From a bacterium (GTDB lineage Bacteria > Verrucomicrobiota > Verrucomicrobiia > Limisphaerales > UBA11358), in the NCBI GenBank assembly GCA_021780905.1, contig JAJXXW010000028.1, positions 62,001 through 126,000 on the forward strand: a DNA stretch of 64,000 nt, given 5' to 3'. The notes beneath the pieces were generated by a model. It was given only the letters and a program-made list of their open reading frames with translations. It was not told where the DNA came from and searched no databases. Positions 1 through 8,861 of the stretch are shown here, piece by piece. The translations under genes were made by a program, and so were the position numbers. Position 1 is the stretch's first letter. Each line of letters opens with the position of its first letter.

Positions 1-2830
1 CGGTCTTGCCGCTGGCGGTGTCATTGCCAACGAGCGACGGATGACAGCATACCTGCCGCAACCGCGTGAGCGCGGCGAGCACGTGCATTTTGCTTTTGTT
101 GAGGCCCTGTTCGGCGACGGCGGTCTGGATCTGTTCGCGGCTGCGGCGCAGTTCGGCGAGATACAATTTCCGCTGCTCGTCGCCGAGCGGACAATCGCGG
201 CGTTCCTCGATGCGGTCGGGCAGATCCTTCGCGACGTGTTTTTTCAGCCGGCGCAGCAGCAGCGGCCGGAGCTTGGCGGAAAGCCGTTTGCGGGCGATGC
301 GCTGTTCGCTTTCAGCGTTTTCGCCGCGCGGCTCGTAGGCTTCCAAAAATTGCTCCTGATTGCCGAGGTAGCCGGGCTGGATGAAATCCACGATGCTCCA
401 CAAATCCAGCAGCCGGTTTTCCAGCGGCGTGCCGGTGAGCGCGATTTTGTGCTCGCACTTCAACTGCTTCACCGACTGCGTGACCTGCGCACCGGGATTC
501 TTGATGAACTGCGCTTCGTCCAAGATGACCGCCCGGAATGCGAATTTGTGAAACTCCTCCAGATCGCGCCGCAACAGCGCGTAGTTGGTGACGATAAGGT
601 CGTGCTCCGGAATCTGCCGGCGCAAATTGTGCCGGGCGGCGCCGCTTTCGAGCACGAGCACCTCCATGTCCGGCGTGAATTTCTCCGCCTCGCGCCGCCA
701 GTTGTGCAGCACCGACGCGGGACAAATCACCAGCGACGGCTTGGGATTTTTTTTGTTCTGCTCCTTGAGCCACGCCAGCCACGTCAAGGTCTGGAGCGTT
801 TTGCCGAGGCCCATGTCGTCGGCCAGAATGCCGCCGAGTTTCACCCGCACCAGATGCGCGAGGAAATCAAAGCCGTCTTTCTGATAGGGCCGCAGTTCGG
901 CGTTGAGTGATTTTGGCAATTCGGCGGACGGCACACCCTTGAAATCCTTGACCCGCTCGCGCAGCGCCAGCGCTTCCGGCGAATCCACAAAGCGCCCCAG
1001 TTCTTCCTCGTCCAGATGCGCGACGTGTTCAAGACCAACTTTTTGCGGCACGGCAATGAGACCCTCCACGCCCATGTCGGCCATCACCTCGTGCGCGCCC
1101 TGCACGGCGGCGGTGTCGAGTTCCACCCAGCCGGAGTTCGGCAGCTTGACAAAGCGACCGGTCGCGGCCGCGAGCCGTTCGAGGTCGGCTTTGGAAAGTT
1201 TCATGCCTTCCGCCTCCCACTCGGCGGAGACGGCGAGCCAGTCAATGCCGCTGCCCTTGACGACGAGGCGCGGCGTGAGCCGGTGCGGCGTGAGGAACAA
1301 CCGGTGAAACGCCGCGTTGCCGAGAAATTCAGCCGCCGCCGGCCGCGTGGCCCACGCCTCGGCGAGCGCGCCGAGGAAATTTTCATTCGCCTCGCCGATC
1401 CACAGGCCCGGTTCCTGCATGAACCAGTCGAGCTTGCGCAGCCATTGCACGGTGGGTTCGAGGCGCGGATCGTCAAGAATCTCCGGCTTCTCGCCGCGTG
1501 GCGACGACGCCCTCGTCGCAAATTGGGCCGGCGACGAGACGTCGCCGCCACGAATCCATTCGTGGCCGTTCCAGAACCAGGTGCTCTGGTCGCGCGCGCT
1601 CTTTGCCAGCAAGCGCAGGCGAACCGTGTCGTCGAGTAATTCAAAGACAAACTGCGGCGCGGCCGGATGCGCGACGCACAACTGTTCCCAGTCCACGCCG
1701 TGATTCGCCTGCGACTTGCGCAGGTGCAGCAGCAGCCGGTGGCCCAACTTGCGCACCGGCACGGATGGTTTCTGCGCGAGATATTTCAGCACGCCGGCGG
1801 GCGGGGCGTTGCGCAGCAGGAAAAATTCATTGCCCACGAGAGCCACGGGCGACTGGCGGTTGAAAAACTTCGCGTCCGCAACGGAATGATGGCTGCCGTC
1901 CGGCAGCAAAATGCGGTGGGTGAAGGACAGCTCCTTGTCGCCATTCTCCAGATGCGGTGTCAGCGCGATGATGTGGCCGTGGAAAAAAATGGGCCGGCCG
2001 TTGGCGGCCGATTCCAGCCGGTTCGTGTGGCCCCAGCGCGCGAGCCACTGGAGCAGTTCCGCGTCGGACAACAGCAGCGTGGTGGCATGGCCGGCGCGTT
2101 CGCGGTGCGTGTCGTAGATCCACTGGACGAATTCCCAGTCCCACGGCGTGAACAATTCCTGCTCATGCGCGGCGCGGACAACCAGGTCCACGAGGTCGTG
2201 CAGCGAACGCGCCTTCTCGCCGGTGCGCGGGCGGAGCAGAAGAAACTGCACGGCCAGCCGGAAGCGCGACGGTTCCGGTTCGTCCGGCTGCGGCTTGCAG
2301 ACGACGCGCAACGTGGCGCGCGGCGTGTCGAGATGCAGCGGCGCGGGCGGCGAGAGCCAGTTTTCCAGCTCCTTCACCAGCCGAATTTCCTGCTCGGCTT
2401 CCTCGGCCCGGGCGAAACGGTCGGGGCTGGCGTGCGCCGACAATTCCGGCGGCACGGACCGCTTGGCGCGCAGAAACAAAAACGCCAGTTCCTCCAGCCG
2501 CGCCTTGCCGGTGGCGGCGAGCATTTTCGGCCACCAGTCGGTCGCGGGGAAATCGCGGCGCGAGAGCGAAAGCTTTTCAAAATAATCCTCCAGCGCCAGC
2601 CACGCACGCTGGGAATCCGGACAGGTGGCGAAGCTCTTCAGGAGGTCCTCGCGCCCGTTGACCGTGGTCGTCGAGTCGGACAATTCGCGGCGCAGGTCGG
2701 CGAACGCGCCGTAAGTCTGCGACAAAACCTTGTGGTGCGCGTCGTATTTGTTCGCGCCCGTGCGCGGCGTCCCGTTCCCGTTTCTGATTGGCGTTCTCGG
2801 CATCTGGGCAAAATTACTATGTTCCATCAT
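1..2830 (-). CDS. SNF2/SWI2-family helicase-like ATPase, 3' end cut by the window
   Basis: The reverse strand is open from an ATG-ATG pair at 2830/2827 to base 1, about 943 codons without a stop. The last third carries the SNF2 N-terminal ATPase core: Walker A in ILADDMGLGKTLQ near residue 670, then PASVLHNWR, TNYALLRRD, the DEAQ box (LDEAQFIKNP, about residue 771) and ALTGTPLENRL. The helicase C-terminal domain with motifs V and VI must lie beyond the left edge. The first 600 or so residues match no domain I recognise and probably act as a family-specific targeting region. Such proteins are dsDNA translocases used in transcription or DNA remodelling; the role here is not known. The start is uncertain because no clear ribosome-binding site precedes either ATG. 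Confidence 0.9.
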   Translation of the reverse strand, partial: MMEHSNFAQMPRTPIRNGNGTPRTGANKYDAHHKVLSQTYGAFADLRRELSDSTTTVNGREDLLKSFATCPDSQRAWLALEDYFEKLSLSRRDFPATDWWPKMLAATGKARLEELAFLFLRAKRSVPPELSAHASPDRFARAEEAEQEIRLVKELENWLSPPAPLHLDTPRATLRVVCKPQPDEPEPSRFRLAVQFLLLRPRTGEKARSLHDLVDLVVRAAHEQELFTPWDWEFVQWIYDTHRERAGHATTLLLSDAELLQWLARWGHTNRLESAANGRPIFFHGHIIALTPHLENGDKELSFTHRILLPDGSHHSVADAKFFNRQSPVALVGNEFFLLRNAPPAGVLKYLAQKPSVPVRKLGHRLLLHLRKSQANHGVDWEQLCVAHPAAPQFVFELLDDTVRLRLLAKSARDQSTWFWNGHEWIRGGDVSSPAQFATRASSPRGEKPEILDDPRLEPTVQWLRKLDWFMQEPGLWIGEANENFLGALAEAWATRPAAAEFLGNAAFHRLFLTPHRLTPRLVVKGSGIDWLAVSAEWEAEGMKLSKADLERLAAATGRFVKLPNSGWVELDTAAVQGAHEVMADMGVEGLIAVPQKVGLEHVAHLDEEELGRFVDSPEALALRERVKDFKGVPSAELPKSLNAELRPYQKDGFDFLAHLVRVKLGGILADDMGLGKTLQTLTWLAWLKEQNKKNPKPSLVICPASVLHNWRREAEKFTPDMEVLVLESGAARHNLRRQIPEHDLIVTNYALLRRDLEEFHKFAFRAVILDEAQFIKNPGAQVTQSVKQLKCEHKIALTGTPLENRLLDLWSIVDFIQPGYLGNQEQFLEAYEPRGENAESEQRIARKRLSAKLRPLLLRRLKKHVAKDLPDRIEERRDCPLGDEQRKLYLAELRRSREQIQTAVAEQGLNKSKMHVLAALTRLRQVCCHPSLVGNDTASGKT

Positions 2831-3141
2831 TTCGACAGAACCCGCCTTGCCGGTCAATCGCAAAGCGAAAGATTTTTGGGCGTGCAGTGGAACCGGGATT
2901 GACAAGGGCCGGAGAAATTCCCGCCGTTGCCGAAGGCGTGGCGATATTTAAACAAGCCGTTTCGCAACCGATGAAGGCGCGTCAACTTTCGCCAAACCCG
3001 CCTCGACATTCCTTAAATCCACATCGTCAGTCGTTAACTCCGTGTCAACTGGCGATAAATGACCGCCGACAAGTGTTTATTACGGGGCCTATCCGAGATT
3101 TTTGTGTGTGAGGCATACCCAGAAAGACAAAGTGCATTACG
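2831..3141. other. Intergenic stretch without recognisable gene
   Basis: About 310 bases between the helicase start and the IS256-like scrap. Open frames here are short and none resembles a protein. I see no tRNA, riboswitch or strong terminator. It may hold the helicase promoter. Confidence 0.5.
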
Positions 3142-3290
3142 TCAGGTGCCAAGTTCTGGCTCCCAGTGATGACCGAGATCAAGAACCGGGGCGTGCAGGA
3201 CACCCTGATCGCCGTGGTGGATGGCCTGAAGTCTTTCCTGGTGCCAGCAACGCGGTGTTCCCCAAAACCGGCCAGATTGACACCCTGCAA
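3142..3290 (+). pseudogene. Remnant of an IS256 (Mutator) family transposase
   Basis: One frame reads GAKFWLPVMTEIKNRGVQD followed by TLIAVVDGLKSF, which matches the conserved central part of IS256-type transposases (GAKFW...NRGV.D.LIA.VDGLKGFPEAI). At about 3235 the match moves to the +1 frame (FPGASNAVFPKTGQID), matching the family's AVFPKT block, so a frameshift is present. Nothing of the N-terminus or C-terminus is visible and I found no terminal inverted repeats. The fragment ends just before the sialate esterase start, and its frame runs on into that gene, which makes a spurious N-terminal extension of the esterase possible in automatic annotation. Confidence 0.75.
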
Positions 3291-3318
3291 TCAGCCACTA
3301 CACTCCGCCAACAACATT

Positions 3319-5193
3319 ATGAAGAAACCGACCATCGTAATAACGACCTTGCTCACTGCCTTGCTGACGGTAGCGCCGGCGGCAACGAACCCCAAGCTAG
3401 AGCGCGGCAAGGATCTCATCGAGGTGCCAGCGATTGGCAACGGGCTGTGTCTGCACAACTTGTTTCAGTCGGACATGGTGCTGCAGCGCGACAAACCGAT
3501 TCGGATCTGGGGCTGGGCGGCACCGGGCGAGTCGGTGATGGTTTCCTTCGCCGGCCAGACGCAGACGGCGAAAGCCGCCGCTGACCGTTCGTGGCAAGTC
3601 ACCTTTTCCGCCCTGCCCGCCAATGCCGCGCCGCAGGAGATGGTGGTCCAAGGCGGGAACCAGACGCTGACTCTGACGAATATCCTAGTCGGCGACGTCT
3701 GGGTGCTGGGCGGCCAGAGCAACATGGAGTTTCCCATCGCCAATGTGGATAACGGCGATCTGGAAGTGGTCTCGGCAAATTTCCCGAACATCCGCCTGCT
3801 GACGATCCCGCAGCAAAACGGTCCTGACGCCAAGGTGTCGTTTCCGCGCTGGTATCGGTGGAGCGACTGGTCCGGCACCCACTTTCGCCAGGGCTACTGG
3901 GACGTCTGCTCGCCGGCGACCGTGCGCGAGATGTCGGCCATCGGTTACGTCTTCGCCCGGCGGCTGCACATGGCAACGCAGATTCCCATCGGCGTCATCA
4001 ATGCGTCCCGGGGCGGAACCTGTATTGAGACGTGGATGCCTTTGGAGGTGCTCAAGTCCATCCATACGCCGGAGGTGAAAGCCAAACTTGCCGAATGGGA
4101 CGAGAAAGTCGCCGAGTTTGATCCGCAAAAAGACCTGGAGGCGAGAATCAAAAAGTTCAATGAACGCACGGCGCAAATGAAGGAGAAAGGTGACGATGTC
4201 TCCGGGCGCACGCCGCCCGCCGACTTACAGCCCGGGCCGGCCCTCGATATGAACCGTCCCGGCAACTGCTACGCCAGCGAGATCGCGCCGATGGCCGGGC
4301 TGGCCGTCAAAGGCGCCATCTGGCATCAGGGCTACAACAACGCTTTGGAACCCAATGGCCACGTCATGTATTACCAGCTCTTCGCCCCGATGATCAAGGC
4401 CTGGCGGACGGCTTTCAACGATCCGAACATGGCTTTCGGCATCATCGCGCAGGAAACCGACGGCGAGCCGCAGGACTTGGATAATTTTCTGTCCCGGACG
4501 GTGGATGAAGGGATTTATATCCGTGAAGTGCATTACCAGACGTTCTTGGACTTGCAGAAAGCCGGCGATAAAAACATCGGCTTTGCCAGCAGTTTTGACC
4601 AGCGCCGCAACTGGTATCATCCCCAGATCAAGATTCCGGTGGGCGAACGCATTGCCCGCTGGGCCTTGGCTACGCAATACGGGATGAAAATCCGGTGGCA
4701 GCCGCCGACCATCGAAGAGATGCAGGTCGAGAACGGCAAGCTCGTGCTGACGTTCGATGAGGACGTCGCCCCCTACAATGACGGCCCGATTTTGGGCTTT
4801 GCCATCGCCGGCCAGGATGGGAAGTTTCAACCCGCCAACGCCGAGTTCCTAAGCAAAGGCAAGGACGGTCGCAACCGGACTAAATCTGACAAGCAGGTGA
4901 TCATCCTTTCCAGTCCGCTGGTGCCGGTGCCGGTCCATTATCGCTATGGCTGGTGCCGGAATCCGTTGGCCAACCTGAAATCCACCGACCATACGGACAT
5001 TCCACTGACACCCCAACGCAGTGATAGCTGGTCCATGGCCGACCAGTATGAAGCCTACACCGGGAAAAAATGCGCCACGCCCGGCGTATTGAATGGCAAG
5101 GAAATTCGCGAACTGATCGCCGCGCTCCGCGCGGCCGACCAGGAACGACGCATCGCTGAAGCCCGGTCGTTGCTTGAGGAAAATAAGAAATAA
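3319..5193 (+). CDS. Sialate O-acetylesterase-like SGNH hydrolase, secreted
   Basis: A 624-residue secreted esterase predicted to remove O-acetyl groups from sialic acid or other decorated glycans. The N-terminus from MKKPTIVITT looks like a signal peptide ending near VAPAA. The catalytic Ser is seen in LGGQSNMEF (Ser134), the family's W-x-Q-G block appears as IWHQGYNN, and the Asp-x-x-His region appears as RRNWYHPQ with His434 as the likely base; the Asp is not in the usual DIHP spacing. Length agrees with the 9-O-acetylesterase family. I chose the ATG at 3319 because the upstream in-frame codons encode an IS256 transposase scrap. Such genes are common in polysaccharide-degrading Verrucomicrobiota and Planctomycetota. 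No partner sugar genes lie beside it. Confidence 0.85.
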   Translation: MKKPTIVITTLLTALLTVAPAATNPKLERGKDLIEVPAIGNGLCLHNLFQSDMVLQRDKPIRIWGWAAPGESVMVSFAGQTQTAKAAADRSWQVTFSALPANAAPQEMVVQGGNQTLTLTNILVGDVWVLGGQSNMEFPIANVDNGDLEVVSANFPNIRLLTIPQQNGPDAKVSFPRWYRWSDWSGTHFRQGYWDVCSPATVREMSAIGYVFARRLHMATQIPIGVINASRGGTCIETWMPLEVLKSIHTPEVKAKLAEWDEKVAEFDPQKDLEARIKKFNERTAQMKEKGDDVSGRTPPADLQPGPALDMNRPGNCYASEIAPMAGLAVKGAIWHQGYNNALEPNGHVMYYQLFAPMIKAWRTAFNDPNMAFGIIAQETDGEPQDLDNFLSRTVDEGIYIREVHYQTFLDLQKAGDKNIGFASSFDQRRNWYHPQIKIPVGERIARWALATQYGMKIRWQPPTIEEMQVENGKLVLTFDEDVAPYNDGPILGFAIAGQDGKFQPANAEFLSKGKDGRNRTKSDKQVIILSSPLVPVPVHYRYGWCRNPLANLKSTDHTDIPLTPQRSDSWSMADQYEAYTGKKCATPGVLNGKEIRELIAALRAADQERRIAEARSLLEENKK

Positions 5194-5195
5194 CA

Positions 5196-5257
5196 GCGCC
5201 GGCTGTCGAGAATAGCTCGACCATGATTTGATTCGACCGGCGGCTGTGGCTATTCTC
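5196..5257. repeat. Imperfect inverted repeat after the esterase gene
   Basis: GAGAATAG (5208-5215) and CTATTCTC (5250-5257) pair across a 34-base loop, and a GCCGGCTGT/CCGGCGGCTGT pair lies next to the arms. It directly follows the esterase stop. It could be a weak terminator, but there is no T-run. Confidence 0.3.
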
Positions 5258-5475
5258 AATCTTTGGCCGGTCCGCTGCCGCAAGACTTCGGGAATTGATC
5301 AAAAAGGATCTACCAATCAGATCAGGCTTGCGATTGTGCTCGAAGCGATCTGCAAAGAACCGCCGAAACCCAACAGCTTCCCGCTTAAAGTTTGGCGCAT
5401 CCCAGACCACCCGGAGCGTTCACCTAATTTCAAAACCCGCCCGGCAAATTGATTTGATTTCGCGGGCGGCGGCTT

Positions 5476-6207
5476 TCAGCGCCAATACCCGCGCTCGCAG
5501 TGCCAGCCACGATCGTCTTGCCAGTTGCGACCGGACATCCAGACGTGATAGCCATAGGGTGGATGGCCCCAATAACCAGCCCGCCAGACCCAGCCGCCAC
5601 CGGCCCAATCCCATTCGCCGCCGATCCAGACGTAATCCGGCCCCGGCGCGACCACGACGGTTTCCGCCGGTGCCGGCGGCGGAGCTTGCGGCACGATGAC
5701 TTCGCTGGTGGTAGTGGTGTTGGCCCCCACCGTGGCCGGGGTGTCAATCATGTAATTGACCACCCGGTCGCTCACGCCGCAATCGCGCAGGTCAATAATG
5801 TCCGCCGCGCTCAAATGATAAACCGTCCGGGAGGATTTGATCTGGCTGATGATCACATCCTCGCTGATACCGGCCTTGGCGAGCGCCTTCACATCCGCCA
5901 CGGCCAGCGGCTGACCCTGCTCCACTTTGACATAAGTCTGCGGAGCCTGGGCGCGCAACCGTGCCCGCTGCTCTTGATCCGCTGAATTGCCAATCAAGCC
6001 GCCCACCAGCGCGCCTGCCGCCGCCCCGATCAGCGTATCCTGCCCGCCGTTACAGTAGCCGCCGAGGGCCGCGCCCGTCAGGGCGCCAAAAGCGCCGCCA
6101 ATCAGCGCGCCCGTGCCCGTGTTGTTCTGCGAACCGTCCGGATTGACGCAGCCGGAAAGCAGCATCGCCGAACCCGCGAGGATCAAAGTCAATTTGTTGG
6201 TTTTCAT
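5476..6207 (-). CDS. Glycine-zipper lipoprotein with Trp/Tyr-rich C-terminus
   Basis: A 243-residue predicted lipoprotein: signal sequence MKTNKLTLILAGSAMLLSGC with Cys20 as lipidation site. Next comes a glycine-zipper segment (GALIGGAFGALTGAALGG, then AAAGALVGGLIGNSAD), a class that spans or perturbs the outer membrane. A middle region of about 70 residues is followed by a Pro/Ala linker and a C-terminal block rich in W-x-W/GYW units (WIGGEWDWAGGGW, GYWGHPPYG, RGYWR) resembling the YXWXXGHW repeats of BcpO-type proteins. An in-frame ATG two codons upstream (6213) is an alternative start; the codons before that lack a lipoprotein-like pattern. Function unknown; an envelope structural role is inferred. 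Confidence 0.8.
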   Translation of the reverse strand: MKTNKLTLILAGSAMLLSGCVNPDGSQNNTGTGALIGGAFGALTGAALGGYCNGGQDTLIGAAAGALVGGLIGNSADQEQRARLRAQAPQTYVKVEQGQPLAVADVKALAKAGISEDVIISQIKSSRTVYHLSAADIIDLRDCGVSDRVVNYMIDTPATVGANTTTTSEVIVPQAPPPAPAETVVVAPGPDYVWIGGEWDWAGGGWVWRAGYWGHPPYGYHVWMSGRNWQDDRGWHCERGYWR

Positions 6208-6353
6208 GCTCATTTGTTCAACAGTCACTTTTATGTAACTCGACAACTACAAGGTAGATTAGTTCAATCCAAAATCAACATTTTTCATAGTCCCGCCGCA
6301 GTCGCCGGACGGAAACATTTGCTTTGTGGCACCGTTGCCGCTTCAATGATCGC

Positions 6354-7139
6354 GTGATTGCCAAACGTGTCATCCCCTGCCTTGATGTCCATGCCGGACA
6401 GGTGACCCGCGGTGTCCAGTTCGGTGTCGCCGAAAAGGGTGGCCTGCGCAACGTCGGCGACCCGGTCGAACTCGCGCTCCGCTACAACGAGCAAGGCGCG
6501 GATGAAATGGTCTTCTTCGACATCACCGCCACAGCACACGGTCGGACCACGATGGTGGACGTCATCGAGCGCGCCGCCGACCAATGCTTCATGCCACTGA
6601 CCGTCGGCGGTGGCATCAGGTCCGTGGACGACATGTTCACGATGCTCCGCGCCGGGGCGGATAAGATATCCATCAACTCCAGTGCCATCGCCGATCCCGA
6701 ACTCATCCGGCAGGGCGCGGAAAAATTCGGCAGCCAGTGCATCGTCGTCTCGATTGATGCCAAGAAAATCGCGCCGGACCAATGGGGCGTGTTCTCGCAC
6801 GGCGGACGCAAGGCCACCGGCCTCAACGCGATTGAATGGGCCAAACGCGCCGTGGCACTCGGCGCGGGTGAAATCGTGTTGAACTCCATTGACGCCGACG
6901 GCACCCAGGCCGGGTTTGACCTCGTCATCACGCGGCGCGTGAGCGAAGCCGTGGGTGTGCCGGTGGTGGCCAGCGGCGGCGCGGGCACGCTGGAGCACAT
7001 GGCCGAAGTGCTGCTCGCCGGCAACGCCGATGCCGTCCTTGCCGCGAGCATTTTCCATTTTGGCACCCACACCGTCGGCGATGTGAAGCGGTTTTTGAGG
7101 GAGAAGAGGATTCCCGTGCGTCTGCTGGAATCTACCTAG
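6354..7139 (+). CDS. hisF: Imidazole glycerol phosphate synthase cyclase subunit HisF
   Basis: A 261-residue (beta/alpha)8-barrel that, with HisH, converts PRFAR and ammonia to IGP and AICAR in histidine synthesis. The GTG at 6354 gives the family start ([12 protein letters not shown]); the two catalytic aspartates are Asp11 in PCLDVHAG and Asp135 in VVSIDAKK. Phosphate-binding blocks LTVGGGIR and VVASGGAGT are present. Length is normal. No other his genes adjoin it. The odd feature is the end: after [10 protein letters not shown] the stop codon TAG (7137-7139) lies within the left inverted repeat of an IS1380-like remnant, so the insertion set the present C-terminus without damaging the fold. 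Confidence 0.95.
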   Translation: MIAKRVIPCLDVHAGQVTRGVQFGVAEKGGLRNVGDPVELALRYNEQGADEMVFFDITATAHGRTTMVDVIERAADQCFMPLTVGGGIRSVDDMFTMLRAGADKISINSSAIADPELIRQGAEKFGSQCIVVSIDAKKIAPDQWGVFSHGGRKATGLNAIEWAKRAVALGAGEIVLNSIDADGTQAGFDLVITRRVSEAVGVPVVASGGAGTLEHMAEVLLAGNADAVLAASIFHFGTHTVGDVKRFLREKRIPVRLLEST

Positions 7140-7158
7140 CCCGGATATATCCTAGTGG
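7135..7158 (+). repeat. Left terminal inverted repeat of the IS1380-like remnant
   Basis: Starts CCTAGCCCGGATATATC; it differs from the reverse complement of the right end at four positions. It contains the hisF stop codon. Confidence 0.75.
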
Positions 7159-7211
7159 GATTGAACCAAAAAGGGGTGAGCGGGTCAGAAGGCTTGAAAA
7201 CATTGAGCCAA

Positions 7212-7555
7212 ATGAAAACGCCACTCACCGCTGCTGCGCCGACAGACTGTCGAGAACTGCCCTGGCTCTTTCCAGACCCCGGTTCCCGAAAAGTCGCGAC
7301 TGATTTTTCCGGGGGAACCCTTTCCAGCGCTGGCGGGGTGTTGTTGTGGCGTCAGGCGGACGCCGGCTTGGGCGTCACGGCGGTGCTGGCGCGGGCGACG
7401 GCGGGCAGTGTCCGGGTCAAGCTGTTGAAAGTAGCGGGCAAGTGCGCGTGAGGGTGCGCCGGGTCGATGTGCCGTTGAGCCGCGCCTATCCGCTGCAAGC
7501 CTTGTTCCGCCACTGCCAGCAGCGACGCAAACCGCTGGCTCCCGCCAGCGGTTGA
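7212..7555 (+). pseudogene. Internally deleted, frameshifted IS1380-type transposase
   Basis: From the ATG at 7212 the frame gives VATDFSGGTLSSAGGVLLW followed by RQADAGLGVTAVLARA, the conserved N-terminus of IS1380 transposases (FSGG.LSSDGG..LLR..D..LGL). It then jumps to SVRVKLLKVAGK, which belongs near the C-terminus of that family, so the central DDE domain has been deleted. The frame ends at 7451. The C-terminal motif continues in another frame as VRVRRVDVPLSRAYPLQALF to a stop at 7555, so there is also a frameshift at about 7440. Not a functional transposase. Confidence 0.7.
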
Positions 7556-7715
7556 GCCGGCCTTTTTCTGGAAAGCAAAGTCCCCCCTGCCGGAGGTGTC
7601 GTCAAAAACGGTCGGCGGCGAGCCTTTCGGCGTCACAACGGTCGTTGGGCTTCCCATTTTTCCCCAACCAGCCGTCAGAGACCGCCTCCGCACCGCCTTT
7701 TCCCAAAATCAAATA

Positions 7716-7739
7716 CCACTATGAAATGTCCGGGTTAGG
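7716..7739 (-). repeat. Right terminal inverted repeat of the IS1380-like remnant
   Basis: Its reverse complement starts CCTAACCCGGACATTTC and matches 20 of 24 positions of the left end. It ends about 100 bases before ruvB. Confidence 0.75.
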
Positions 7740-7839
7740 CAGTTGACGACGCCAGAAGGACTGACCCGGCGAGCGGCGGCATTCAATTCGGCTGGAAACA
7801 CGCTTGCCGCTGTGCGCGTCCTGGCGCAAGCTTTCCAAG

Positions 7840-8856
7840 ATGTCCGAACGTCCCGTCACCAATTTAAACAAACCCGACGCCGCGCTGGAAATGACGCTGC
7901 GGCCGGCGCTTTTCTCCGATTTCACCGGCCAGCCGAAGGTGAAGGAGCGGCTGGAAATTTCCGTCGCCGCCGCCCGGCAACGCGGCGAGGCGCTGGACCA
8001 CATTCTGTTGAGCGGCCCGCCTGGCCTCGGTAAAACCACCATCGCAAATATTTTGGCGAAGGCGATGGGCGCAAATGTCAAAGCGACCAGCGGCCCGACG
8101 ATTGAAAAGGCCAGCGACCTCGCCGGCTTGCTGACCAATCTCGAAGAAGGCGACGTGCTGTTCATTGACGAAATCCACCGCCTGCAAAAAACCATCGAGG
8201 AATATCTTTATCCCGCGATGGAGGATTTCAAACTGGACATCATTATTGACCAAGGGCCGAACGCGCGCAGCGTGCGGCTGAACCTGCCGCGCTTCACGCT
8301 CATCGGCGCGACGACGCGCAGCGGTTTGTTGAGCGCGCCGCTGCTCACGCGCTTCGGTATGCGCGAGCGGCTGGATTATTATTGCGCGGCGGATTTGGAC
8401 AAAATTGTTCTCCGCTCGGCGAATTTGCTGGCGGTGGAAATTGATCCCGCCGGCGCACACGAAATCGCCCGCCGCAGCCGCGGCACGCCGCGCATCGCGA
8501 ACAATCTGCTCCGCCGCGTCCGCGATTATGCGCAGGTGCGGCACGACGGCCGTATCACGAGGGAAGTCGCCGACAAAGCACTGGCGATGCTGGAGATTGA
8601 CGAAAACGGTCTGGACGAAATGGATAAAAGAATTCTTGAAGCCGTCATCGTGAAATTCGGCGGCGGACCGGTCGGCGTGAATTCGCTCGCCGTCGCCGTC
8701 GGCGAGGAGCCGGACACGATTGAGGAAGTCTATGAGCCGTATCTCATCATGGAAGGCTATCTCAACCGCACGCCGCAAGGCCGCGTCGCCACCGAGTCGA
8801 GCTACCAAAAGCTCGGCCTGAAACCGGCGGCGGGCGGGCAGTCCAAACTCTTCTAG
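7840..8856 (+). CDS. ruvB: Holliday junction branch migration ATPase RuvB
   Basis: A 338-residue AAA+ motor that drives branch migration of Holliday junctions with RuvA. Visible motifs are Walker A GPPGLGKT (residues 59-66), Walker B LFIDEIHR (Asp110, Glu111), sensor 1 in LIGATTRSG, the arginine-finger region PLLTRFG and sensor 2 in [13 protein letters not shown], followed by the winged-helix C-terminal domain. I chose the ATG at 7840 because the protein then starts MSERPV as usual and upstream codons look non-coding. ruvA and ruvC are not adjacent. The next gene begins only 5 bases after the stop, so the two may be co-transcribed. Confidence 0.96.
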   Translation: MSERPVTNLNKPDAALEMTLRPALFSDFTGQPKVKERLEISVAAARQRGEALDHILLSGPPGLGKTTIANILAKAMGANVKATSGPTIEKASDLAGLLTNLEEGDVLFIDEIHRLQKTIEEYLYPAMEDFKLDIIIDQGPNARSVRLNLPRFTLIGATTRSGLLSAPLLTRFGMRERLDYYCAADLDKIVLRSANLLAVEIDPAGAHEIARRSRGTPRIANNLLRRVRDYAQVRHDGRITREVADKALAMLEIDENGLDEMDKRILEAVIVKFGGGPVGVNSLAVAVGEEPDTIEEVYEPYLIMEGYLNRTPQGRVATESSYQKLGLKPAAGGQSKLF

Positions 8857-8861
8857 CCAAG

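Larger units (their letters stand above)
7135..7739 (+). mobile_element. IS1380-family deletion derivative with 24-bp terminal inverted repeats
   Basis: The ends form imperfect inverted repeats, 7135-7158 and 7716-7739, which agree at 20 of 24 positions when one is reverse-complemented. Between them lie only the N-terminal and C-terminal parts of an IS1380-type transposase; the catalytic middle is missing. The element is about 605 bp against roughly 1.7 kb for a complete family member. I see no target duplication: the flanking bases TCTA and CAGT differ, so the insertion is old or rearranged. It sits exactly at the 3' end of hisF. It could only move if a related transposase acted in trans. 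Confidence 0.75.

Noticed and set aside
1667..2902. A 411-codon open frame on the + strand
   Set aside because: It is antisense to the SNF2 helicase; its translation is Arg/Gln-rich without motifs, while the other strand shows complete helicase motifs.
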